From NCBI RefSeq assembly GCF_049680855.1, contig NZ_JBMPGS010000003.1, positions 1 to 64,000 of the forward strand: a stretch of DNA of 64,000 bases. The letters run 5' to 3'. The notes under the pieces were generated by a model. It was not told where the DNA came from. It was given only the letters and a program-made list of their open reading frames with translations, and searched no databases. This DNA comes from Salinimicrobium sp049680855 (GTDB taxonomy: Bacteria; Bacteroidota; Bacteroidia; Flavobacteriales; Flavobacteriaceae). This document shows positions 7,958 to 16,570 of this stretch, piece by piece. The position numbers and the translations under genes are program-made. Each line of letters begins with the position of its first letter. Position 1 is the stretch's first letter.

Positions 7958-8389
7958 TTATTCGACCTTTCTAAAGATGCCCTCTGCGTCAAACTCTAAT
8001 TCTGTACCATCGGCCAGCTCGATTTCCTGATCCTTATTGCTCTTTTCCCAGCTTACAATATCCGCACCTTCGTAGTTTGTACTTACATAGGACGTAATTT
8101 TTGAAGGCAAGGCAGCTGCTGGAATAGCTTGGTTATTAGGACTATCAATTTCCAGTACATTCCCATCCTCATCAAAATCAATTTCGGTTCCGTCAGAGAG
8201 TATGACATCAAACTTTTCACTTTCCCAAATTTGCCATTTAGCATTTTCCTTCACCTCTGAAACAGATGCAGATGAAAAATACTGATTAATGAAATCCTGC
8301 GCATTGGCTGGTAGTTTACTGGTATTTGCCTGTGCAAAAATACCCATAGAGAACATTGCAAAAAATGCTGATACAATTACTTTTTTCAT
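7958..8389 (-). CDS. Exported PepSY-like protein
   Basis: A 143-aa protein from the ATG at 8389; the frame is open 13 codons further, but the signal peptide MKKVIVSAFFAMFSMGIFAQ starts here. The mature part holds two similar halves, each with a tryptophan-containing strand (KWQIWESEKFDVILSDGTEIDFDEDG and VSWEKSNKDQEIELADGTELEFDAEG), typical of the Bacteroidota PepSY-like (DUF2874) repeats. It is probably periplasmic. It is transcribed away from an OmpR-type two-component system whose other side carries a second PepSY-like protein, so it is likely a target or sensor accessory of that system (inference). Confidence 0.75.
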   Translation of the reverse strand: MKKVIVSAFFAMFSMGIFAQANTSKLPANAQDFINQYFSSASVSEVKENAKWQIWESEKFDVILSDGTEIDFDEDGNVLEIDSPNNQAIPAAALPSKITSYVSTNYEGADIVSWEKSNKDQEIELADGTELEFDAEGIFRKVE

Positions 8390-8501
8390 AACTTGTTTTT
8401 TTAATTCATTGGCAAAATAAAACAACAAAACTGGAAGAACTTAGGAATAAGAAGTAACGGAATCCTAAATGTTTCCCAAATTCCTATTTATTTTAGATTC
8501 T

Positions 8502-9179
8502 ATGAAAATACTGATTATTGAAGATGAACAAGGCATGAGGCAAAACATGGAAACCACTCTTGAAAAGGAAAATTACCTCGTGGAAGCTGTAGGCACATAT
8601 GAACAGGCTCTTTCGAAAGTTGGAGTTTATAATTATGATTGTGTGCTGTTGGATATTGGTCTACCTGACGGTAATGGATTGCATCTCCTGAGAAGATTAA
8701 AAAAGAATGGTTATAAAGATTCAGTAATTATAGTTTCTGCCAAAGACTCTATTGATGATAAAGTGCAGGGACTTGAACTTGGAGCTGATGATTATCTTCC
8801 GAAACCCTTTCATATGGCCGAACTAAACGCACGCGTAAAAGCTGTTTTGCGCAGGAGGAAACTGGGCGGAGCTAATAATCTTGTTATTGCTAATGTAACT
8901 ATAGACTTGGATAGCCATGAGGTTTTAATCGACGACAGAACACTCCATTTAAATCGTAAAGAGTACGATGTTCTTTTTTATCTGTGTACCAACCAAAACC
9001 GCCTCGTTAGTAAATCTGCACTGGCTGAACATGTATGGGGTGATTACATCGACCAGGCCGACAATTTTGAATTCATTTATTCACAAATCAAAAATCTTAG
9101 AAGAAAACTTTCAGTGGGAGGAGCAGAACTAGAAATAAAAGCAGTTTATGGAATTGGATATAAGCTCACAATTTCATGA
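8502..9179 (+). CDS. OmpR/PhoB-family response regulator
   Basis: 225 aa from the ATG at 8502 (MKILIIEDE); the longer in-frame start at 8469 adds 11 residues that do not fit the family. The receiver has the IIEDE acidic pocket, Asp51 (LLDIGLPDG) and Lys in PKPF. The C-terminal winged helix has LNRKEYDVLFYL and the recognition helix region before GIGYKL. It is a DNA-binding transcription regulator. Its stop overlaps the kinase start (ATGA). The divergent PepSY-like gene 112 bp away is a likely target. Confidence 0.93.
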   Translation: MKILIIEDEQGMRQNMETTLEKENYLVEAVGTYEQALSKVGVYNYDCVLLDIGLPDGNGLHLLRRLKKNGYKDSVIIVSAKDSIDDKVQGLELGADDYLPKPFHMAELNARVKAVLRRRKLGGANNLVIANVTIDLDSHEVLIDDRTLHLNRKEYDVLFYLCTNQNRLVSKSALAEHVWGDYIDQADNFEFIYSQIKNLRRKLSVGGAELEIKAVYGIGYKLTIS

Positions 9180-10435
9180 AACTCCTCAATTATACTACTA
9201 CATACTTTGCAGCAGTCCTGGTCTTCCTCCTCGCTTTATGGGCGGTTATTTTTTACTTTGAAATCCTGGATGAGATCTATGACAGTATGGATGATGGACT
9301 GGATAATCAAAAGATGCTTATAATAAGAAGAGCCCGGCAGGAACCTGAAATTCTAAGAAAGAAACGGTTTGAGGATGGTAACTATAAAATTACCCCTACA
9401 ACTCCACAATTGAGCCACGGCTTCACTGATGCTTATCGCGATACGTTGATGTATATGGAAAATGAAGAAGAATACGAACCGGTGCGCTTGCTGGAAAGTG
9501 TTTTTCAACAGGATGGGAAATTCTTTAAGCTAAAAGTCATCACTTCTATGGTGGAGGAAGATGACTTGAGAAAGGAACTTTTCTTTTCCCTCCTTTGGCT
9601 TTACGTAGGCTTAATTTTAACCATACTTCTACTCAATAGCTTCTTACAACAAAGAATATGGAAACCTTTTTACAAGCTTCTATCCCGGTTGCAACATTTC
9701 AACATTGAAAAAGATCGTAAGATAATCTATGAAAAAACAGGCATTGATGAATTCCAATCGTTAAATGAGGGGGTAGACAGGTTGATACATAAATCTGTGG
9801 AAAGTTACGAAAGCCAAAAAGAATTTATCGAAAATGCCTCTCACGAGCTACAAACGCCCCTTGCTGTTAGCATTAATAAACTAGAATTAATGGCAGAAAA
9901 TGCTGATCTTTCTCCACAGCAAATGGAAGAAATGGGAATTGTGCTTCATAGCCTCGAAAAATTGTCTCGTCTCAACAAATCTCTTCTTTTACTTTCCCGA
10001 ATAGAGAACCGACAGTTCGAGGAGGAAGAAACCATCAAGTGGAACATCCTTCTAAAACAGATAATCTCTGAATTTCAGGATTATGCCTTTCACAGAAAGG
10101 TGGAAATTATCTACTTTGAAAAAGAATCGATTGAGCATTCTGGCAGCAGGGACCTGGCAGAGATTCTAATTTCAAACCTGCTCAAAAATGCCATTTTTCA
10201 CTCTCCTTCAGAAACTACCGTTGAAATTGAAATTTTCAAAAATGGTATTTCCATAAAGAATTTTGGCATCGCAGCACTTGATGAAAAGGAAATTTACAAA
10301 AGGTTTAAAGGCACCCATAAGAACCAGTCCACTGGATTAGGACTTGCAATCTCAAGGGCTATTGCTGAAAAATTTGGATTTAATCTCTCCTATAAATTTT
10401 CAAATGGCCACCATTATTTCATTATCAACTTCTAA
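9176..10435 (+). CDS. Membrane sensor histidine kinase
   Basis: A 419-aa kinase with two transmembrane segments (about 10-30 and 136-156) enclosing a roughly 105-residue periplasmic sensor with many acidic residues. It continues with a HAMP-like linker, a HisKA domain with ENASHELQTPL (His223), and a HATPase domain with NLLKNAIFHSP and GLGLAISRAI. In the first G box the usual Asp of DxGxG is replaced by Asn (IKNFG), as in some related Bacteroidota kinases. It is the partner of the regulator with which it overlaps by 4 nt. Confidence 0.9.
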   Translation: MKLLNYTTTYFAAVLVFLLALWAVIFYFEILDEIYDSMDDGLDNQKMLIIRRARQEPEILRKKRFEDGNYKITPTTPQLSHGFTDAYRDTLMYMENEEEYEPVRLLESVFQQDGKFFKLKVITSMVEEDDLRKELFFSLLWLYVGLILTILLLNSFLQQRIWKPFYKLLSRLQHFNIEKDRKIIYEKTGIDEFQSLNEGVDRLIHKSVESYESQKEFIENASHELQTPLAVSINKLELMAENADLSPQQMEEMGIVLHSLEKLSRLNKSLLLLSRIENRQFEEEETIKWNILLKQIISEFQDYAFHRKVEIIYFEKESIEHSGSRDLAEILISNLLKNAIFHSPSETTVEIEIFKNGISIKNFGIAALDEKEIYKRFKGTHKNQSTGLGLAISRAIAEKFGFNLSYKFSNGHHYFIINF

Positions 10436-10485
10436 AGAACATTTTCTTCCCAATTGTTTCCAGTTTCCTCCTGCATATTTGTGGA

Positions 10486-10944
10486 ATGAAATTGAAAATG
10501 CTTTTAAGATCATTCCTCGTAATTTTCCTTTGTTTCACGCTAGCCTCCTGTGACAATGATGATTACCCCTACGCTGATATTCCTTCGGTAGTATTAAATC
10601 ATTTCTGGGCAGAATTTCCGCAAGCGAAGGAAGTAGAATTTCGGGAAATTGACGGTAAATATGAAATTGAATTTGAACAGGAAGATAAGGAACGTAAAGC
10701 CCTTGTTTCTCTTCAAGGAAATCTCCTCCGGGAAAAGATCGAAATTACCTTGAAGGAACTTCCTTCCGCAGTAACGCAATCCATTGAACGGCTATTTCCA
10801 GAAAAAGACGTTGAGGATTTCGAACTGGTACGGGCGGGAGAGGAAATCTATTATCAGGTTCAAATTGATAGGTTTTTCCGTGATAAAAAAATTGTCTTGG
10901 ACAAATTTGGAGAATTAGATTCTTCAAAAAAGTTCTGGAATTAA
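10486..10944 (+). CDS. PepSY-like lipoprotein
   Basis: A 152-aa lipoprotein with a lipobox at LASCDND. The mature region is made of PepSY-like strands (PQAKEVEFREIDGKYEIEFE, then a second unit around FPEKDVEDFELVRAGEEIYY). It starts 50 bp after the kinase stop; the ATG at 10486 is used here, with an alternative ATG at 10498. It is probably co-transcribed with the two-component genes. With the divergent PepSY-like gene at 7958 it brackets the system. Family membership is by pattern; function unknown. Confidence 0.7.
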   Translation: MKLKMLLRSFLVIFLCFTLASCDNDDYPYADIPSVVLNHFWAEFPQAKEVEFREIDGKYEIEFEQEDKERKALVSLQGNLLREKIEITLKELPSAVTQSIERLFPEKDVEDFELVRAGEEIYYQVQIDRFFRDKKIVLDKFGELDSSKKFWN

Positions 10945-10953
10945 AATTAAAGT

Positions 10954-11811
10954 ATGAAAAAGATATTTGTTGGAATACTAGTAATTATAATAGGTCTGGG
11001 AAGTCTTTTTGCCTACCATAAAACTGATATTACAAAATCATTGGGCACAGATCATTACAAGATTTTAAAAAAATGGGAGCTGCCTCCTGTTTTAGATGAA
11101 ATTTCGGGCATAGCCTATTTAGGTAATAAGCGCATCGCCTGTGTTCAGGATGAGGATGGAATTATCTATATATATAATCTTAACAGCTCAACAATAGAAC
11201 AGGAAATTCCTTTTGCAAAAGACGGGGATTATGAGGGAATTACAGTAGTTAATCAAGATGCTTACGTCCTGAGAAGCGACGGAATCATTTTCGAAGTGAA
11301 ATCCTTTCGAAGTCAAAATCCTAAGGTTACAAAGTTGACGACTGCACCAAACCGGCTTCCGGGAATTAACATTGAAGGACTTTGTGCTGACACGGAAAAC
11401 AATCGACTTTTATTAGCAGTAAAGGAGCGAGAGAATTCCGCCTATCATAAAGAGATCTACGCGTATAACCTGACGAACATGGAGACTGTAAAAGATCCAT
11501 TATTCCTCATTGACCTTTCCTCCCCTATTTTCGAAAACCTCAACGATTTTCTAGAAGATAAATTTTCTCCCGGAGAGATTGCAATACATCCGCATTCGGG
11601 AGAATACTATATCCTTGACGGCTCCAAACCGAAAATACTTATTACAGATTCACAAGGCAGTCACAAAGAATTATATATACTTGATCCCGCAGATTTTGGG
11701 AATCCTGAAGGATTAACATTCACACCAGAGGGAGACCTTTTCATATCCAACGAAGCTGAAGATGAACCCGCAAATATTCTTCAGGTTTCCCTCAAAAGGG
11801 AATCTAAGTAA
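10954..11811 (+). CDS. SdiA-regulated-domain family protein (beta-propeller, membrane-anchored)
   Basis: A 285-aa protein with an N-terminal signal anchor (residues 4-22). The rest resembles the SdiA-regulated/YjiK family: VLDEISGIAYLG, DGDYEGITVV, NIEGLCAD and FGNPEGLTFTPEGDLFISNEA mark successive blades. These exported proteins have no firmly known enzymatic role. It starts 10 nt after the PepSY-like lipoprotein stop, so it is part of the same operon. Confidence 0.75.
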   Translation: MKKIFVGILVIIIGLGSLFAYHKTDITKSLGTDHYKILKKWELPPVLDEISGIAYLGNKRIACVQDEDGIIYIYNLNSSTIEQEIPFAKDGDYEGITVVNQDAYVLRSDGIIFEVKSFRSQNPKVTKLTTAPNRLPGINIEGLCADTENNRLLLAVKERENSAYHKEIYAYNLTNMETVKDPLFLIDLSSPIFENLNDFLEDKFSPGEIAIHPHSGEYYILDGSKPKILITDSQGSHKELYILDPADFGNPEGLTFTPEGDLFISNEAEDEPANILQVSLKRESK

Positions 11812-11883
11812 CCTCTTTATTAACAGCTTTACTGCCGAAATGCGAAGAGCATAGAATCGGAAAATACCTAAATCAAAAAATCT

Positions 11884-12603
11884 ATGGAAAATGAACCCCT
11901 GGAAACAGCTTCTGTAAAACAGAGCAAGCTCCCTCTTTACATTTCCATCGTTATTATAGTGGCTCTTATTGCTTCCTATTTTTTCATACCGGGAGTACAA
12001 AGTTTTTTAAATGAAGCCTGGAATGTACTTACCAGTGATGATAATAAACGAATAAAAGCCTGGGTTGATAATTTTGGCTGGTTTGGCCCTTTATTATTGA
12101 TAGTAGCTATGGTAGCTCAAATGTTTCTCCTGGTTATACCTACCATTGCTTTGATGGTGGTTTCTATTTTGGCCTATGGACCTGTTTTTGGTAGCATGAT
12201 TATCTTAATCGCAGTTTGCGCAGCTTCCTCTGTAGGTTATTTTATTGGAAGGTATTTTGGTCCTGTAATTGTAGAAAAACTTATTGGCTATAAAAATGAA
12301 AAAAAGATTGGAGCCTTTATAGAAGATTATGGCTTTTGGGCAGTGATCGTGACCCGACTAAACCCTTTCCTTTCTAATGATGCCATTAGCTTTGTAGGAG
12401 GTATTTTAAAAATGGGCTACTGGAAATTTATTGGTGCAACTTTAATTGGAATAGCACCTCTTACAATCTTCATTGCTATTATTGGAGAAAGCAATGATAG
12501 CCTTACGACCGGTCTACTTTGGGGTTCAATTGCTAGTTTAATTTTATTCGGTGTATACATCTATTGGGATAAAAAGATCAGAAAATTACCAGAAAAAAAT
12601 TAA
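11884..12603 (+). CDS. TVP38/TMEM64 (DedA-superfamily) membrane protein
   Basis: A 239-aa inner-membrane protein with about five or six hydrophobic segments. The SNARE-associated (VTT) core includes GPVFGSMIILIAVCAASSVG, YFIGRYFG, and TRLNPFLSNDAISFVGGILKM. Members are thought to act in lipid scrambling or transport and membrane homeostasis. It lies 72 bp after the SdiA-regulated gene on the same strand and may share its transcript. Confidence 0.85.
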   Translation: MENEPLETASVKQSKLPLYISIVIIVALIASYFFIPGVQSFLNEAWNVLTSDDNKRIKAWVDNFGWFGPLLLIVAMVAQMFLLVIPTIALMVVSILAYGPVFGSMIILIAVCAASSVGYFIGRYFGPVIVEKLIGYKNEKKIGAFIEDYGFWAVIVTRLNPFLSNDAISFVGGILKMGYWKFIGATLIGIAPLTIFIAIIGESNDSLTTGLLWGSIASLILFGVYIYWDKKIRKLPEKN

Positions 12604-12685
12604 TAAGCTCCATTATTAGTCCCAAATCATCTCTTCGTGTAATGCTAGCATTTATCGGTTATTTACCAAAACTTCTCTTCACAAA

Positions 12686-12847
12686 TTACTCCTTGTCACT
12701 TTTAGAATCCTTTTCCTTCTTAAACTTTTCATAGCGATCCTGGTCCTCCTCCCGCTGCTTTTTGCGGTTGGCATCATTTTCCATCTCACGGGTATTATCT
12801 TTCTCTCTGTTCCCGTACTCTCTTCTGTCAGTTTCCTTATGATCCAT
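12686..12847 (-). CDS. 53-aa highly charged small protein
   Basis: A short ORF: ATG at 12847, TAA at 12686-12688. Nearly two thirds of the residues are charged (MDHKETDRREYG at the start, EEDQDRYEKFKKEKDSKSDKE at the end), there is no hydrophobic stretch, and it is probably a disordered or helical cytosolic protein. Such lysine/glutamate-rich mini-proteins are common in flavobacteria next to general stress genes. The neighbour on the same strand is the YtxJ-like gene, with ClpB and CsbD beyond. Function unknown. Confidence 0.55.
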   Translation of the reverse strand: MDHKETDRREYGNREKDNTREMENDANRKKQREEDQDRYEKFKKEKDSKSDKE

Positions 12848-12944
12848 ATTACATATTTTTAAATTAGCATTCTTGAATGAATATAAACAATTGAAAATTC
12901 TATTCGCAGCCGCGAAAGCACTTTAATAGGACTTTATTCTTGTC

Positions 12945-13355
12945 CTAATTTCTTATGGCCATACCTTTTAACTTTTCCCCGTCTATAGATTGGTGAGAAG
13001 AATGCTGCACTACTTTTCTATCTTTTAAAACGATCAACTGCGGACTTTCATGTCTTACATCAAATCTTTCTGCTATTTCTGCGGAAAGTTCCCTGTTATT
13101 AAGCAAGTCGAGAAAATAAAGTTTAAGGCTCTCCTCTTCCGCGCCTGTTTTAAATTCAGATTCAAAATTTCTCAGGACCATACGGCTAATTCCGCACCTT
13201 GTGGAATGTTTAAAGATGGCGATCGTCTTCTTTTCAGATTCCTGTTCGATTTCATCCAATTGCTTTAAATCCGTAAGCATATGCCAGGGCACTTCCTTAA
13301 TTTCATCCTTGGCTATATCTCTTTCGCTTTTAAAAACTTTATCGAAAATTCCCAT
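12945..13355 (-). CDS. YtxJ-like bacilliredoxin-family (DUF2847) protein
   Basis: 136 aa from the ATG at 13355 (MGIFDKVFK). A thioredoxin-like fold is recognisable from IAIFKHSTRCGISRMVLRNFE, where a single Cys replaces the usual CxxC, and from the cis-Pro region ESPQLIVLKD. The family is called a monothiol bacilliredoxin, thought to reverse bacillithiolation of cytoplasmic proteins. Many Bacteroidota make bacillithiol, so this role fits but is inferred. Confidence 0.85.
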   Translation of the reverse strand: MGIFDKVFKSERDIAKDEIKEVPWHMLTDLKQLDEIEQESEKKTIAIFKHSTRCGISRMVLRNFESEFKTGAEEESLKLYFLDLLNNRELSAEIAERFDVRHESPQLIVLKDRKVVQHSSHQSIDGEKLKGMAIRN

Positions 13356-13437
13356 AATTTCTTTTTTGTAAAAATACAATTTTCAAGCTGTATAATCCTG
13401 TACAGCATATTAAAATATCCTCAAAATCGATTAAAAC

Positions 13438-13483
13438 CAGCTAGAAAGAATTAACTTAATAGTGTCAAAACGTCAGCTAGAAA
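13438..13483. repeat. Pair of 10-bp direct repeats upstream of clpB
   Basis: CAGCTAGAAA occurs at 13438-13447 and again at 13474-13483, a 36-bp pitch, about 75-120 bp before clpB. The second copy overlaps GTCAAAACGTCA, itself a GTCA-N4-GTCA repeat. It could be an operator for stress control of clpB, but no known site is identified. Confidence 0.3.
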
Positions 13484-13558
13484 CAAGCTTCTTCAGCCAT
13501 ATTGTCTTCTGGATTTCAATGGAATATAAATTGCTAAACATGAGAAAAAGATACTATT

Positions 13559-16159
13559 ATGAACTTCAATAATTTTACAATAAAATCCCAGGAGGCCATT
13601 CAGCAGGCACAGCAGCTTGCACAGGAAATGGGACACCAGCAGATAGAAAATGAACATATCTTCAAGGCTATCTCAACGGTAGATGAGAATGTAACTCCTT
13701 TTCTACTGAAGAAGCTTAATATTAACGTCAACTTGTTTAAACAGATCCTGGACAACACACTTCAAAGCTTTCCAAAAGTAAGCGGCGGAGATATCATGCT
13801 CTCCAGGGAAGCCTCCAGAACGTTGAACGATGCTTCTACAATCGCGAAGAAAATGAACGACGAATATGTTTCTATCGAGCATTTAATCCTTGCAATCTTT
13901 AAATCTTCAAGTAAGATTTCCCAGATTCTAAAAGACCAGAGCGCTACAGAAAAAGGTTTAAAATCTGCAATTGAAGAACTGAGGAAAGGAGATCGCGTCA
14001 CTTCCCAAAGTGCAGAAGAAACTTATAATTCTTTGAACAAATACGCAAATCACCTGAACAAACTGGCGGAAGAAGGAAAACTGGACCCCGTAATTGGTCG
14101 AGATGAAGAGATTAGAAGGGTTCTTCAAATCCTCTCCAGGCGCACAAAGAACAACCCAATGCTCGTAGGAGAACCCGGAGTGGGTAAAACCGCCATTGCC
14201 GAAGGTTTGGCGCACAGGATCATTGCCGGGGATATTCCTGAAAACCTTCAGGATAAGCAAATATATTCTCTTGATATGGGTGCTTTGATCGCAGGAGCCA
14301 AATACAAAGGAGAGTTCGAGGAGCGTTTAAAAGCGGTAATTAAAGAAGTAACTTCCAGCGAGGGAAATATTGTTCTCTTTATTGACGAAATCCATACGCT
14401 GGTAGGTGCCGGTGGCGGACAGGGCGCTATGGATGCCGCAAACATTTTAAAGCCCGCACTGGCAAGAGGTGAGCTGCGTGCCATTGGTGCTACTACCCTG
14501 GATGAGTATCAAAAATATTTTGAGAAAGATAAAGCTCTTGAAAGACGATTCCAGAAAGTAGTGGTGGACGAGCCCGACACCGAAAGTGCCATTTCCATTT
14601 TACGCGGAATAAAAGAAAAATACGAAACGCATCACAAAGTAAGAATTAAAGATGAGGCGATCATTGCTGCTGTAGAACTTTCACAGCGTTACATCACAAA
14701 TCGTTTCTTACCAGATAAAGCCATCGACCTTATGGACGAAGCTGCTTCAAGGCTACGAATGGAAATTAATTCCAAGCCTGAAGAACTGGATGTCCTGGAT
14801 CGCAAGATCATGCAGCTGGAAATTGAGATCGAAGCCATTAAGCGTGAAAAAGACGAAACAAAGCTGAAATCTTTACGTGCCGATCTTGCCAATTATAAAG
14901 ACGAAAGAAATGAGCTTCATGCGCAGTGGAAGAACGAAAAAGATGTGGTAGACAACATCCAGACCACCAAATCAAATATTGAAGAATACCGGCTGGAGGC
15001 AGAAAGAGCTGAACGTGAAGGAGATTACGGCCGTGTAGCGGAATTGCGCTACGGGAAAATAAAAGATGAGCAGGAAAAACTGGCTACACTTCAAAAGCAA
15101 CTCGAGGAAAATCAGCAAGGCAAAAGCATGATCAAAGAAGAGGTCACAAATGAAGATATTGCCGAAGTCGTAGCAAGGTGGACAGGGATTCCCGTGACCA
15201 AAATGCTCCAAAGCGAACGCGAGAAATTGCTGAAGCTTGAAGATGAATTACATCGCCGGGTGGTAGGTCAGGAAGAAGCGATCACTGCGGTGAGTGATGC
15301 AGTGCGAAGAAGCCGCGCCGGACTTCAGGATCAAAAAAGGCCTATTGGCTCTTTCCTTTTCCTGGGAACTACCGGTGTGGGTAAAACCGAGCTTGCAAAA
15401 GCCCTGGCAGAATATCTCTTTGATGATGAAAGTGCAATGACCAGGATTGATATGAGTGAATACCAGGAAAGACATTCTGTGAGCAGACTCGTAGGAGCAC
15501 CTCCGGGATACGTGGGTTATGATGAAGGCGGACAATTAACTGAAGCTGTTAGAAGAAAACCTTACTCGGTGGTCCTTCTGGATGAAATTGAAAAAGCACA
15601 TCCAGATACTTTCAACATCCTGTTACAGGTACTTGACGAAGGAAGGCTGACCGACAATAAAGGAAGGCTGGCAGATTTCAGGAACACCATTATCGTGATG
15701 ACTTCCAACCTTGGATCACATTTGATTCAGGAGAGATTTGATACAGTGAAAGATCCCGAGACTGCAATGGAAGGTGCAAAAGAAGAAGTGTTATCACTTC
15801 TGAAGCAAAGTGTGCGGCCAGAATTCCTGAACAGGATCGATGATATTGTGATGTTCACTCCGCTAACGCAAAGAGATATCAAGAGAATTGTGGGACTTCA
15901 GCTAAAAGGAGTAACCAAAATGCTTTCCCAGCAGGGAATCACACTTGATGCGACTGAAGAAGCCCTCACATACCTCGCCGAAAGAGGTTTTGACCCACAG
16001 TTTGGAGCAAGACCGGTGAAAAGGGTAATTCAGAAAGAAGTTTTAAATAAACTTTCCAAAGAGATCCTGGCGGGAAAAATTGAAACTGAAAGTATCATTT
16101 TACTTGATTCTTTTGACGGGCAACTGGTGTTTAGAAATCAGGAAGAGATAGTGCATTAA
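13559..16159 (+). CDS. clpB: ClpB disaggregase (Hsp100 AAA+ chaperone)
   Basis: 866 aa, full length for ClpB. Cytoplasmic ATP-driven disaggregase that pulls proteins from aggregates together with DnaK. The order is: Clp N domain (1-145), first AAA+ with Walker A GEPGVGKT near residue 204 and Walker B VLFIDEIHT, the coiled-coil middle domain (about 410-525, charged heptads), second AAA+ with GTTGVGKT near 605 and VVLLDEIEKAHPD, and a C-terminal domain with FDPQFGARPVKR. No IGF/LGF ClpP loop is seen, which separates it from ClpA/ClpX. It is monocistronic, followed by a strong terminator. Confidence 0.97.
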   Translation: MNFNNFTIKSQEAIQQAQQLAQEMGHQQIENEHIFKAISTVDENVTPFLLKKLNINVNLFKQILDNTLQSFPKVSGGDIMLSREASRTLNDASTIAKKMNDEYVSIEHLILAIFKSSSKISQILKDQSATEKGLKSAIEELRKGDRVTSQSAEETYNSLNKYANHLNKLAEEGKLDPVIGRDEEIRRVLQILSRRTKNNPMLVGEPGVGKTAIAEGLAHRIIAGDIPENLQDKQIYSLDMGALIAGAKYKGEFEERLKAVIKEVTSSEGNIVLFIDEIHTLVGAGGGQGAMDAANILKPALARGELRAIGATTLDEYQKYFEKDKALERRFQKVVVDEPDTESAISILRGIKEKYETHHKVRIKDEAIIAAVELSQRYITNRFLPDKAIDLMDEAASRLRMEINSKPEELDVLDRKIMQLEIEIEAIKREKDETKLKSLRADLANYKDERNELHAQWKNEKDVVDNIQTTKSNIEEYRLEAERAEREGDYGRVAELRYGKIKDEQEKLATLQKQLEENQQGKSMIKEEVTNEDIAEVVARWTGIPVTKMLQSEREKLLKLEDELHRRVVGQEEAITAVSDAVRRSRAGLQDQKRPIGSFLFLGTTGVGKTELAKALAEYLFDDESAMTRIDMSEYQERHSVSRLVGAPPGYVGYDEGGQLTEAVRRKPYSVVLLDEIEKAHPDTFNILLQVLDEGRLTDNKGRLADFRNTIIVMTSNLGSHLIQERFDTVKDPETAMEGAKEEVLSLLKQSVRPEFLNRIDDIVMFTPLTQRDIKRIVGLQLKGVTKMLSQQGITLDATEEALTYLAERGFDPQFGARPVKRVIQKEVLNKLSKEILAGKIETESIILLDSFDGQLVFRNQEEIVH

Positions 16160-16231
16160 TTATTGATCTAACATGCAGTTTTCAACAGAAAATTATTGAA
16201 AAAGGCAATATATCTAACAAGTTAATAATGC

Positions 16232-16264
16232 AAAACGGCCGGAAAAATTTCCGGCCGTTTTTTA
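16232..16264. terminator. Strong bidirectional terminator between clpB and the CsbD gene
   Basis: A perfect 14-bp inverted repeat (AAAACGGCCGGAAA and its complement) with a 2-nt centre. A T run follows on the plus strand and an A run precedes it, so it can end both the clpB and the convergent csbD transcripts. Confidence 0.9.
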
Positions 16265-16283
16265 TATGTTAATATTCAAGAAT

Positions 16284-16469
16284 CTACCAGGTGTCGATCT
16301 CGTGCTTTAACTCTTCTTTGCTGCGCCCGGTTTTTTCCTGAAGACGTCCCAAAAGCTCATCAAATTTACCTTCGGTGTACGTGGTGTCATCATCTGTAAG
16401 TTTTCCATACTTCTGTTTGAAGCTACCTCTTATCTGCTTCCACTTACCTTCTAATTGATCATTGTTCAT
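16284..16469 (-). CDS. CsbD-family stress protein
   Basis: 61 aa from the ATG at 16469; a TTG three codons upstream is unlikely to be used. The CsbD pattern is clear: NNDQLEGKWKQIRGSFKQK, then a Gly-Lys-rich second half with GRLQEKTG. Small soluble proteins of this family are general-stress induced; the biochemical role is unknown. It is convergent with clpB. Confidence 0.88.
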   Translation of the reverse strand: MNNDQLEGKWKQIRGSFKQKYGKLTDDDTTYTEGKFDELLGRLQEKTGRSKEELKHEIDTW

Positions 16470-16570
16470 AATTTTCAAATTTTAAATTCGTTCTAAAAAT
16501 AAATATCAAAAAGGGCTTTTTGTCCTATTATTCTCCCATATTAATCTTAATGAATTGTTATTTTTACTCC

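Noticed and set aside
10954..11811. Quorum-sensing function from the SdiA-regulated name
   Set aside because: The family name comes from an Escherichia regulon; nothing here (no LuxR or LuxI) supports quorum sensing.
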